A DNA stretch of 64,000 nucleotides from Bog-756 sp963725275 (GTDB lineage Bacteria > Actinomycetota > Acidimicrobiia > Acidimicrobiales > RAAP-2), in assembly GCA_963725275.1 (NCBI GenBank), contig CAVRXS010000003.1, positions 62,001 to 126,000 on the forward strand. The letters are read 5' to 3'. A program made the position numbers and the translations under genes. Every line of letters begins with the position of its first letter. Within the stretch, counting starts at the first letter, position 1. The notes under the pieces are model-generated. The model saw nothing but the letters and a program-made list of their open reading frames with translations. It did no database searches and was not told the origin of the DNA. This document shows, piece by piece, positions 39,064-47,314 of the stretch.

Positions 39064-39717
39064 GTGATCCTCGATCTGTTGCTCATCGGCCTGGTCATCA
39101 CGCTTGAGCCGATCCCCCTCACCGCCTTCATCCTCGTGCTTTCCTCCAAGGGCGGCGTACGAAAGGGAGCGACGTTCATCTTCGGTTGGCTTGCGTCCTT
39201 GGCCATCGTGGTGACTGGGACGGTACTCATCACGGGCAACAAGCCACCCAAGCCGAGTACTGCCCCGTCTCTCGCCGCCCTTGCGGTGAAGCTCGCCATC
39301 GGCGCTGTGCTCGTTCTCATTGCTGTTCGGCAGTGGCGGAGGATGGGCGAGCCGAAGAAGCCGAAGAAGACACCCAAGTGGCAGACCGGCATCGACAACA
39401 TGTCGCCCTGGTATTCCATGGGCCTTGCACCACTGACCCAGCCCTGGGGACTGGTTGCAGCGGGCGTGGCCACCATCACGGAGGCCAAGCTCTCGTCCTG
39501 GCAGACCTACATCGGGTTGTTCATGTTCTGCCTGGTCGCGACAGCTGTCTACCTCGTGTTGGAGCTCTATGCCGGCTTCCGTCCTGAAAAAAGCCAGGCC
39601 TTTCTGGCCTCGACCAGAGCGTGGATCGACACCCATACCGATCAAGTCATCATCGTTGTCTCACTAGTGCTCGGGCTCTGGCTGGTAGGCAAGAGCATCT
39701 ATGTGATCGTCAGCTGA
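39064..39717 (+). CDS. GAP/Sap family membrane protein (LysE superfamily)
   Basis: The 217 residues contain six helices beginning LLLIGLVITLEPIPLTAFILV. The glutamate-proline in the first helix, the cytoplasmic loop QWRRMGEPKKPKKTPKW and SMGLAPLTQPWGLVAAG are typical of the GAP/Sap group. Mycobacterial members help move glycolipids to the surface. A lipid or small-metabolite exporter role is inferred. Its TGA overlaps the ATG of the next membrane protein, so the two are translated together. Confidence 0.75.
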   Translation: MILDLLLIGLVITLEPIPLTAFILVLSSKGGVRKGATFIFGWLASLAIVVTGTVLITGNKPPKPSTAPSLAALAVKLAIGAVLVLIAVRQWRRMGEPKKPKKTPKWQTGIDNMSPWYSMGLAPLTQPWGLVAAGVATITEAKLSSWQTYIGLFMFCLVATAVYLVLELYAGFRPEKSQAFLASTRAWIDTHTDQVIIVVSLVLGLWLVGKSIYVIVS

Positions 39718-40961
39718 TGACTGTCGACGACACCGAATTCGGCAGCTCGGCCACCGATCAAGGAGTAGAGGGCGCAATGGACAAGAATCCTGGACACGCC
39801 CCCCGGTGGAGACGGATCTCCGCGTGGGTACTTCTGGTATTGGCCTGCCTGCTGTCGGTGCTCTCGGTCGTGACTGTGTTCGCTCGCAATCAGCTGCTGA
39901 ACACCGACGCCTACGTAAATTCGGTGGCTCCTCTGGCCAGCAACCCGGCGATCCAGACTCAGGTCGCCAAGCAAGTCAGTCAGAACCTCATCGCCCGGAC
40001 CAATGTGGAGACCAGGGTGAAGGACGCGCTGCCCCCCAAGGCCGGATTTCTTGCCACTCCGATCACCTCGGGCCTCGAGACAGCCACCAACGAGCTCGCA
40101 CTCAAGGCAGTCCAGTCCCAGCAGTTCTACACATTGTGGGTGGCGGCGAACCGCGCCTCCCACAAGCAACTGGTGGCGGTTCTGACCGGATCGGGCGGGG
40201 GATCGGTGACCTCCAAGAACGGCGAGGTGACCATCAACCTCAGCCAGGTGGAGGTTGATGTCAAGAAGAAGCTGGACGCCAAAGGCATCACCGTGTTCGA
40301 CAAGGTCCCCGCGGTCAAGGGACTCAACTTCGTCTTGTTCCAGTCGAAGAGTTTGGTCAAGATCCAAAAGCTGACGAAGCTGCTCAATGACCTGGCCATC
40401 GTGCTGCCGATCATCGCCCTGTTGTTCTTCGCAGGCGCCGTCGTACTCACCCGAAACCGGCGGCGCGGACTGGTGCGCGCTGCCGCCGGTCTCGCCCTGT
40501 CGATGGCCGTGATCCTGGTGGCAGTGGCGATAGCGCGTAACCAGTACCTTGCCGGTCTTAGCCCGAACCAGTCGGTGGCAGCCAATCAGGCGGTGATCGA
40601 CACCGTCACCGCCACGCTCCGGGAAGCGGTTCGCATCATCCTCGTCGTCGCTGCCGTCGTCGCCATCGTGTCCCTGGTCGCTGGTAACCAACATGTCCGG
40701 GGGTGGTTGGGCGGGGACAAGGCCCCCGGATGGATGACCGGCCGGGTGCACGAATTCGTGGCACAACACCGTAAGGGTCTCCAGTGGGGCACGTTGGGGC
40801 TCGGACTCCTGGTGCTGGTGATCTGGAGCAGTCCCACGACCCTCGTGGCGATCATCGTGGTCCTGATCACTCTGGCCACCGTCGGGCTGGTGGGCCTGTT
40901 CGCGGGTCGGCGCTCGTTACCGGCGGCAACGGCGGACGGGTCGCCCACACCAGGTCCGTGA
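39717..40961 (+). CDS. Large membrane protein with external domain, copy 1
   Basis: The 414-residue protein has an N-terminal helix (~34-54) and then an external domain (~60-215) beginning LLNTDAYVNSVAPLASNP. That domain is rich in AxQxAVA-like helices and PPKAGFLATP, and ends near FQSKSLVKIQKL. Four to five C-terminal helices follow. It is a recurrent but unnamed actinobacterial membrane family. A paralog (43829-45142) shares its design and many blocks, including ALPPKAGFLA and GITVFxKVP. A start 60 bases downstream is possible. It is read with the GAP protein. Confidence 0.72.
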   Translation: MTVDDTEFGSSATDQGVEGAMDKNPGHAPRWRRISAWVLLVLACLLSVLSVVTVFARNQLLNTDAYVNSVAPLASNPAIQTQVAKQVSQNLIARTNVETRVKDALPPKAGFLATPITSGLETATNELALKAVQSQQFYTLWVAANRASHKQLVAVLTGSGGGSVTSKNGEVTINLSQVEVDVKKKLDAKGITVFDKVPAVKGLNFVLFQSKSLVKIQKLTKLLNDLAIVLPIIALLFFAGAVVLTRNRRRGLVRAAAGLALSMAVILVAVAIARNQYLAGLSPNQSVAANQAVIDTVTATLREAVRIILVVAAVVAIVSLVAGNQHVRGWLGGDKAPGWMTGRVHEFVAQHRKGLQWGTLGLGLLVLVIWSSPTTLVAIIVVLITLATVGLVGLFAGRRSLPAATADGSPTPGP

Positions 40962-41108
40962 TGCATTGCACCGAGGCCACGAGATCCACGACTCCATCTG
41001 TGGTAGCAACGGTCATCCCGAGCCAACATCCCGACGAAAGAGACAGGCGAACGTGAATAAGCCCGATATGACGACCAAGGAGTTGACCGCGCTGAGGGTA
41101 CGCGAGTG

Positions 41109-41252
41109 ATGGCGGTGGAGATCCTTCTGCTGCTGGCCTATTTCGGAGCGGCATTGTGGTTGGGCCCGAGGGTGATCCGTCGATCGATCCTGAAGATACC
41201 GTCGCGCGTTCCCCAGGACTGGGTCGATGAGCACCACTCGGGCAGCCGGTGA
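41109..41252 (+). CDS. Small one-helix membrane protein
   Basis: The 47 residues start with a hydrophobic helix (VEILLLLAYFGAALWLG) followed by a basic, polar tail (PRVIRRSILKIPSRVPQDW). A GTG-started 18-codon frame (41053-41109) ends at this ATG in a TGATG overlap, so a short upstream peptide may couple to it. No family is recognised. Supported by hydrophobicity and coupling only. Confidence 0.4.
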   Translation: MAVEILLLLAYFGAALWLGPRVIRRSILKIPSRVPQDWVDEHHSGSR

Positions 41253-41403
41253 AGCCAGGACGCAGTTTCCTCGACCGTCGCTGATGCCGATGAAGATGGG
41301 TCAACTGACCGGACTCGCGCTGACCGCGATCTCTCTTCGCCAGGGTCTCTACATCACTACCGACTCAGACAGACCCCACGATGGGTTGTCCTTCGGCCTC
41401 GAG

Positions 41404-42063
41404 ATGACCACCGGAAGTACGGCTGTCCACGGGGAAAGACGCTGGCCGATGGCCCTAACCCTGCTCATTGCAATGGCGCTGCCGTTTCTGCTTCCCCCGA
41501 GATTCAGCCTTGGGCCGAGATGGATCATTCCGGTGATTGAAGGAATGCTGTTGGTAACGCTCGTCCTTGCTGATCCGGGACGCATCGATCGGCGGTCGAC
41601 TTCCATTCGGGTGCTCTCCCTTGCGCTGGTGGCAATCCTGGTTGCCGGGGCAGCGTTTGTGACGGTCCGGCTCGTGGTTGATCTCGTTCGGGGCGGACCG
41701 GAGACGAACTCACCGGGACAGCTTCTTCGGGTCGGTTCGCTCACATGGACCTACGTCATCATTACGTTCTCCTTCCTCTATTGGGAGCTCGACGGCGAGG
41801 GTCCCGAGGCCCGGGCACGAGCTATGCCGGAGTTCCCTGACCTGGCATTCCCCGAGCATCTGAATCCCCACGTCACTCGACCTGAGTGGCGGCCTGAGTT
41901 CTTCGACTACCTCTATCTCGCGTTTACAGACGCCACCGCGTTCAGCCCCACCGACGTGATGCCACTTGCTCGCTGGGCCAAGTTCGCGATGGCCGTACAG
42001 GCGATGGCCTGTCTCGTCGTCATGGGGCTGGTCATCGCGCGAGCTGTCAACATCTTGAAGTGA
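41404..42063 (+). CDS. Hypothetical membrane protein with channel-like C-terminal loop
   Basis: From an ATG at codon MTTGSTAV it has 219 residues. There are four helices (MALTLLIAMALPFLLPPR, IEGMLLVTLVLAD, LSLALVAILVAGAAFVTV, WTYVIITFSFLYWELD) and a C-terminal part reading FDYLYLAFTDATAFSPTDVM, then a last helix. That loop between helices resembles the pore region of two-helix ion channels and is shared by an actinobacterial family of unknown function. A longer frame from 41227 is open but overlaps the preceding small gene and is not hydrophobic at its N-terminus. Confidence 0.6.
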   Translation: MTTGSTAVHGERRWPMALTLLIAMALPFLLPPRFSLGPRWIIPVIEGMLLVTLVLADPGRIDRRSTSIRVLSLALVAILVAGAAFVTVRLVVDLVRGGPETNSPGQLLRVGSLTWTYVIITFSFLYWELDGEGPEARARAMPEFPDLAFPEHLNPHVTRPEWRPEFFDYLYLAFTDATAFSPTDVMPLARWAKFAMAVQAMACLVVMGLVIARAVNILK

Positions 42064-42159
42064 AGCCGGATGCCCCTGAGGTGCTATGCCCCCTCTGCCC
42101 GGGCCGACTCGATCGAGGATCACGCGGTGCAGCGCGTCTCCTGAGCGCCTCGTAGCGAA

Positions 42160-43806
42160 ATGCCGACCGTGATCCCTTCCGATGCCCCTCGCCGCTCCCT
42201 CGGTCGCACAGCCCTCGTATTCGTTTCCATCGGAGCGGTCATCGGCTCGGGGTGGCTGTTCTCCTCGTTTGACGCGGCTCAGATCGCCGGCGGCGGTGGG
42301 GCGGTCACGGCGTGGATCCTCGGCGCATCACTTGTCGTGGTGTTGGCATTCGTCCACGCGGAGCTCGGGACCATGTTCCCTGTCGATGGAGGAACGGCGC
42401 GGTTCCCGCTGTACGGCTTCGGACGGATCACCGGTTTCTTCTCAGGTTGGTTCGCTTGGATCAGCGCGGTCTGCGTTCCCCCGATCGAGACCGAGGCTGC
42501 GCTCCGTTATGTCGGCAACTACGCTCCTTCGCTCATCTCGCAATCGTCGGGTGCCGTGCGTCTCACATCCCTCGGCCAGCTCGTCGCCGCGTTCGTTCTG
42601 CTCGGCTTCACCGCGTTGAACGCGGCCGGAATGCGGTGGTTGAGCGAGACGAACACCATCGTCGTCTGGTGGAAGATCGCGATCCCCGTCATCGTCGCGG
42701 GCACCTTCATCGCTCACGGATTTGCTCCTGGCAACTTCGCGGTCGGAGGGCTCTTCCCGACGGGGGCCCACGGCGTGCTGGCGGCGGTCAGTACGGGTGG
42801 CGTTGTGTTCGCGCTCCTTGGTTTCGAGCAGGCCGTGGAGCTCGGCGGGGAGGCGAAGGACCCTCAGCGCAGTGTTCCGTGGGCGGTCATCGGATCCGTC
42901 GTGATCGCCGGCACGATCTACCTGGTTGTTCAGATCGCCTTCATCGGTGCGATACCCCACGGCGACCTGGCTGGCGGCTGGCAGCATCTCCGATTCAACG
43001 GCGAGTTCGGTCCGCTCGCCGGGCTCGCGGGGGTCATCGGCGCAACCGGCATCGGATATCTGATCTATGCGGACGCCATCATCTCGCCAGCCGGGTCGGG
43101 AATGACGTTCTCCGCGACAGCGTCTCGCTTGCCCTTTGCCCTTGCCCGCGAAGGCTACCTACCCGGTTGGTTCGGAAGTCTCAGTCGGCGCCAGGTTCCC
43201 CTTCGAAGCCTGATCATTTGCTACTTCACCCAGCTGTTGGTCATCGTCCTCCTGCCCGACTGGGGTGGTCTCCTGTCCTTCATCACTGCAGCCACCGTGC
43301 TCGTCTACGCCACCACCCCACTCGCTCTGGCAGTCCTCCGCAAGACTGCACCCGATCTCCCCCGTCCATACCGCCTGCGCTTCGCACGAATCACTGCACC
43401 GGTGGCATTTGTGATCGCCAACCTGCTCTTGGTATGGGTCGGGTGGTCGACTGTCTCCCGACTGTTTCTGGTACTCGCCTTCGGCGCGCTGATCGTAGGC
43501 ATGCTGGCACTGTTCCAGCCTGGCTTCCGTCACACGGGGTTCGAATGGGTGGCGGCGTTATGGATCGTGCCATATGCAGCCGCGATGTCTACCGTGAGCT
43601 ACCTGTCCTCGTATGGAGGAGGAACTGCGACGCTGTCGGACTGGGAGTCCGGGCTGGTCGTTGCTCTGATCAGTCTCGCCGTCTACGCCCTTGCCGTGCG
43701 CCTGGGCATCCTGGCACACCGTCGGCTGTCAGATGTTGACAGGCCCATCTCGCGTTGGTATCACCTGGACATGCCGGTGGAGGATCACGAAGGCCAAGAG
43801 GTCTAG
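42160..43806 (+). CDS. APC-superfamily amino-acid permease
   Basis: The 548 residues hold about 12 helices of the APC fold. The first, FVSIGAVIGSGWLFSSF, contains the broken-helix GAVIGSGW of the substrate site, and GFEQAVELGGEAKDPQR marks the fifth/sixth helix loop. It moves amino acids or polyamines across the membrane, probably with protons or by exchange. Substrate is not readable. A glutamate decarboxylase 5 kb away raises the possibility of glutamate/GABA exchange, but the sequence is not an obvious GadC. It ends 22 bases from a convergent gene. Confidence 0.85.
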   Translation: MPTVIPSDAPRRSLGRTALVFVSIGAVIGSGWLFSSFDAAQIAGGGGAVTAWILGASLVVVLAFVHAELGTMFPVDGGTARFPLYGFGRITGFFSGWFAWISAVCVPPIETEAALRYVGNYAPSLISQSSGAVRLTSLGQLVAAFVLLGFTALNAAGMRWLSETNTIVVWWKIAIPVIVAGTFIAHGFAPGNFAVGGLFPTGAHGVLAAVSTGGVVFALLGFEQAVELGGEAKDPQRSVPWAVIGSVVIAGTIYLVVQIAFIGAIPHGDLAGGWQHLRFNGEFGPLAGLAGVIGATGIGYLIYADAIISPAGSGMTFSATASRLPFALAREGYLPGWFGSLSRRQVPLRSLIICYFTQLLVIVLLPDWGGLLSFITAATVLVYATTPLALAVLRKTAPDLPRPYRLRFARITAPVAFVIANLLLVWVGWSTVSRLFLVLAFGALIVGMLALFQPGFRHTGFEWVAALWIVPYAAAMSTVSYLSSYGGGTATLSDWESGLVVALISLAVYALAVRLGILAHRRLSDVDRPISRWYHLDMPVEDHEGQEV

Positions 43807-43828
43807 ACCGTCGTCGGGATTTGGTCCC

Positions 43829-45142
43829 TCACCCCGACAGGGCCGGGGTGGGCCCGGGACCCGCATCCGGCTCGGGTCGGTCGTCCCGAGGGTGCCCCCT
43901 GCCCGCGAACAGACCGACCAGCCCGACGAGGGCCAGGGTGACCAGCATCACGATGACCGCCACCAGTGCCGTCGGCCTGTTCCAGACCACGAGCACGAGG
44001 AGACCCAGGGCGAGGACCCCCCACTGGATCCCCTTGCGGTGGTCGGAGACGAACCCGTGCACCGGACCACCGGTCATCCATCCAGGCATCCGCCGGCGAC
44101 CGAACCACCGACGGAACGACGAGTTGCCTGCGATCACGGCGATGAGGGTGACCACTGCGGCCACGATCAGTATGCCGCGGATGCCGTCGAGGAGCTTGGC
44201 GCTGACCGTGTCGATGACCGCGGCGGCTGCGTCCTTGGGCTGCGACGGCAGGAGGGAGCCGAGGAACTGGTTGCGGGCCACGTTGGCCCCGATCAGGAGG
44301 AGTGCCATCGTGAGCGCGAGCCCACCGGCTGACCGTGCCACCCACTTGCGTCGGTCAGCGCTGAGGACGATAGCGCCGGCGAAGCACAGCAGGGTGAGGA
44401 TGGGAAGGAAGACTGCGAGCTTGTCGAGGAACTTGATCAGCTTCTGGATCTTGAGGAGCTGCGTCGACCGGAACAGGACCAGGGTCGGGGCGCGAGCATT
44501 CGGGACCTTGTTGAACACGGTGATCCCGCGGGCGTCGAGTTGCTTCTTGATTCGGGCCTCCACCTGGGCCAGGTCCACGGTGACCTCGCCGTTGCTCGAG
44601 GTGACCGAACCCTGCTTCTGACCCAGCAGCAGGGCGTCGAGCTGTTCGTGGGAGCGGCGGATCGACGCGGCCCAGAGCTTCTGGAACGCGGGAGCCTGGA
44701 CCAGTTTCAAGGTGAGCTGGTTGGTGACGCTCTTGACCTGCGCTGCCAGGGGTTCTGCGAGGAACCCCGCCTTCGGCGGCAGCGCGCCCTTGACCCGCTG
44801 CTGCAGGTTGGTCTGGGAGACCAGCTCGTTGCTGACCTTGGCGGCCACAGCGCTCTGGATGGCCGGATCCTGGGCCAGTGGGGTGACGGTGGCCACGAAG
44901 GTGTCGGTGTCGAGGAGCTCATCCCTCGTCCAGACCACGAGGACCGACAGCACCGCAAGCAGGCACACGAGCACGATGAGGATCCACGGCGCAATGGTCT
45001 TCCAGCGGCGCCTGCCCCCCGCCTTGCCCTCGCTCTCGCCGTCTCGATCCGTGATCACATCCAACCCGACGGACTCGGACGACTCTTTCGGCTCGTCGTG
45101 TTCCCGTTCGGGAGTGATCCCGCCAGCTTCCTGCTCGGACAC
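43829..45142 (-). CDS. Large membrane protein with external domain, copy 2
   Basis: The 437-residue paralog of the 39717-40961 protein starts at a GTG (VSEQEAGG). An acidic N-tail leads to a helix (APWILIVLVCLLAVLSVLVV), an external domain beginning LLDTDTFVATVTPLAQDP with GALPPKAGFLAEP and GITVFNKVP, and C-terminal helices ending VGLVGLFAGRG. It lies downstream of a frameshifted PLDc_N-SHOCT gene on the same strand. So the pairing of these two families occurs twice in the window, in different orientations. Confidence 0.72.
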   Translation of the reverse strand: MSEQEAGGITPEREHDEPKESSESVGLDVITDRDGESEGKAGGRRRWKTIAPWILIVLVCLLAVLSVLVVWTRDELLDTDTFVATVTPLAQDPAIQSAVAAKVSNELVSQTNLQQRVKGALPPKAGFLAEPLAAQVKSVTNQLTLKLVQAPAFQKLWAASIRRSHEQLDALLLGQKQGSVTSSNGEVTVDLAQVEARIKKQLDARGITVFNKVPNARAPTLVLFRSTQLLKIQKLIKFLDKLAVFLPILTLLCFAGAIVLSADRRKWVARSAGGLALTMALLLIGANVARNQFLGSLLPSQPKDAAAAVIDTVSAKLLDGIRGILIVAAVVTLIAVIAGNSSFRRWFGRRRMPGWMTGGPVHGFVSDHRKGIQWGVLALGLLVLVVWNRPTALVAVIVMLVTLALVGLVGLFAGRGHPRDDRPEPDAGPGPTPALSG

Positions 45143-45297
45143 ACGGCAACTGTACCGTCGGGTCGGCCTCCGGATCTGGATCGTCGCACCGCCATCGGAC
45201 GCGACGATGGCCGCCCCCATGCACTGCGCACGAAGACGACCACCGGCCGGTCTTACTGTGGCTGCCCGATCCGGCACGCGGCCGGATCGGGATCGGT

Positions 45298-45691
45298 TCA
45301 GGCGAGGAGCTTGGCCTTCTGCGCCTCGAACTCTGCGTCGGTGATCACGCCCTTGGACTTGAGGTCCGCCAGCTTGGCCAGGTCGTCGACGCTGCTCCCC
45401 GAGGTCCCCGCCGCCTGCTTGACGTAGGCGTCGAAGGCCTTCTGCTGCTGCTGGGCCTGTTCTGCCGCCCGTTCGTGCATCTTGCCCCCGCGCGATGAGG
45501 TAGATGAAGACGCCCAGGAACGGAAGGATGATCAAGAAGATCACCCAAAGGGCCTTGGCGAGACCACCCAGGTCATGGCTCCGGAAGATGTCCAGAAAGA
45601 CGATGATGAGCAGCCAGATCCAGAGGAAGAAGAGGAAGAACTCCAACATCGTCCAGAAGATGCTCAACAGTGGATAGGTGTAGGCAAGCAT
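45298..45691 (-). CDS. PLDc_N-SHOCT membrane protein, copy 2 (apparent frameshift)
   Basis: The first frame reads MLAYTYPLLSIFWTMLEFF, two PLDc_N-type helices and IYLIARG. Then the frame breaks near 45486-45494, and the continuation MHERAAEQAQQQQKAFDAYV with a SHOCT domain (LAKLADLKSKGVITDAEFEA) is in another frame. The intact paralog at 38252-38647 has IARGGKMHER at this spot. Restoring one CG to the GCGCGGGGG tract gives exactly GGK and exactly the same 131-residue length. A ribosome-binding AAGGAG lies upstream of the chosen ATG. Annotated as one gene. Confidence 0.78.
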
Positions 45692-45837
45692 GCTGATCGT
45701 CACTCCTTGTGAGGGAACGGGATTGACACTACCGCTATAAGTGCCCAGGTCGCGGCTTTTTCGTCGACGGCACGGTCACTGTGCGTCGGCTGCCGACCGA
45801 CATAGGATCTGCTGACCACCGAGAGGACGAAGATAGC

Positions 45838-45942
45838 GTGTACTACATCGGGACGATCCTCTTTGCGGCAATGGCGATCGTGTTGGTGGTCGCATACGTG
45901 AAGAAGCGTCGGACGCTGAACGACTGGCCCGACGATGCGTGA
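45838..45942 (+). CDS. 34-residue single-helix membrane peptide (MYYIG family), copy 2
   Basis: GTG start with GAGAGGA ~10 bases upstream. The peptide is MYYIGTILFAAMAIVLVVAY followed by a basic KKRR and the acidic end LNDWPDDA. It matches copy 1 at 38873 along its helix. Its last codons overlap the ATG of the ClC gene, so the ribosome that makes it can start ClC. This coupling, with a second copy elsewhere, supports real translation. Confidence 0.65.
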   Translation: MYYIGTILFAAMAIVLVVAYVKKRRTLNDWPDDA

Positions 45943-47314
45943 CCCCGGGGTGGCGGAGGCGGCCGCACCTCCCGACCCGATGGCCATGCTGCGCTCGGCG
46001 GCCTATATCAAGCTCCTCGTGCTGGCCGCGGTCGTGGGAGCCCCCGTGTCCGCCGTGGCTTACCTGTTCCTCAAGCTGGTGGCACTGCTCCAGCACTGGT
46101 TCTTCACCTCGATCCCGGACGAGCTGGGCTTCCACGGAGCGCCGGTGTGGTGGCCGCTGCCGCTGCTCGCCGTGGCGGGCGTACTCGTCAGCCTCACCAT
46201 CACCTACCTCCCCGGCAATGCGGGTCACAACCCGGCTGAGGGGTTCAAGACCGGAGGCGGGGCGCCGACCGCGGCAGAGCTGCCCGGTGTCTTCCTGGCA
46301 GCGCTGGCCACCCTCGCCCTCGGCGTCGTCCTCGGTCCCGAGGCCCCGCTAATTGCGATCGGCGGGGGACTCGGCCTCCTCGCGGTGCGGCTGGCCGCCC
46401 GCGACGCACCGCCCACGGCGGGAACCGTCATGGCGGCCGCCGGGAGCTTCGCCGCCATCAGCACCCTTCTGGGCTCGCCAATCGTTGGCGCGTTCCTGCT
46501 GATGGAGGCCTCCGGCCTCGGCGGTCCGGTGCTCGGCCTGGTGCTCGTGCCCGGCCTGCTGGCGGCAGGCATCGGCACCCTCGTCTTCGTGGGGCTCGAC
46601 AATCTGACCGGATGGGGGACCTTCTCGCTGGCCATACCAGGACTCCCCCACTTCGCGCACCCCACGGTGGCCCTCCTCCTGTGGGGTGTCGCAATCGGCG
46701 CGCTCGCCCCACTGCTCGGGACCGGCATCCGCCTGCTCGGACTGGCCCTCCAGAGTGTGGTCGAACGGCGGCGGCTCGTGCTCACGCCGGTGGCGGGACT
46801 GGTCGTGGCCGGCATCGCAGTGGCCTTCGCCGAGATCACCGGAAAGAGCAGCACCGAGGTCCTCTTCTCCGGCCAGACCGCCGTTCCCGGCCTGGTACTG
46901 AATGCCGGGACGTGGACGGTCGGGGCCCTGGTCGTCCTCGTGCTTGCCAAATCCCTCGCCTACGGAGTCTCGCTGTCCTCCTTCCGGGGCGGACCGATCT
47001 TCCCGGCCATGTTCATCGGGGTCGCCATAGGGGTGGCCGCCTCCCACCTGCCCGGCATGGCTGTGGTCCCCGGGGCGGCGATGGGCCTCGGGGCCATGAC
47101 CACGGTCATGCTCCGGCTGCCCCTGACCGCGACCCTGCTCGCCACCCTTCTCTTCGCTGGCGACGGGCTGACCCTCGCTCCCCTCATCATCGTGGCCGTG
47201 GTCGTGGCCTACGCGGTCACGGCCTGGCTGCCGCAGACACCGGCCGACCTCCGCGCCAGGAGAGGCGCCACAGCAGGCACCGCGACAGCCACTTCACCCG
47301 CGCCCGCCCCGTGA
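45935..47314 (+). CDS. ClC-family chloride channel/antiporter
   Basis: The 459 residues contain the ClC repeat with VVLGPEAPLIAIGGG, where E136 is at the position of the gating glutamate of the GxEGP motif, and GGPIFPAMFIG in the second half. The first selectivity segment reads GNAGHNPAEGF where the classical motif is GSGIP, so ion selectivity may differ. Bacterial ClC proteins exchange two chlorides for one proton and help survival in acid. It is coupled to the peptide before it and overlaps the channel gene after it by 4 bases. Confidence 0.85.
   Translation: MRDPGVAEAAAPPDPMAMLRSAAYIKLLVLAAVVGAPVSAVAYLFLKLVALLQHWFFTSIPDELGFHGAPVWWPLPLLAVAGVLVSLTITYLPGNAGHNPAEGFKTGGGAPTAAELPGVFLAALATLALGVVLGPEAPLIAIGGGLGLLAVRLAARDAPPTAGTVMAAAGSFAAISTLLGSPIVGAFLLMEASGLGGPVLGLVLVPGLLAAGIGTLVFVGLDNLTGWGTFSLAIPGLPHFAHPTVALLLWGVAIGALAPLLGTGIRLLGLALQSVVERRRLVLTPVAGLVVAGIAVAFAEITGKSSTEVLFSGQTAVPGLVLNAGTWTVGALVVLVLAKSLAYGVSLSSFRGGPIFPAMFIGVAIGVAASHLPGMAVVPGAAMGLGAMTTVMLRLPLTATLLATLLFAGDGLTLAPLIIVAVVVAYAVTAWLPQTPADLRARRGATAGTATATSPAPAP

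Noticed and set aside
41053..41109. 18-codon frame before the 47-residue membrane protein
   Set aside because: It has a GTG start and TGATG coupling, but too little sequence and no homolog in the window to call it a gene.
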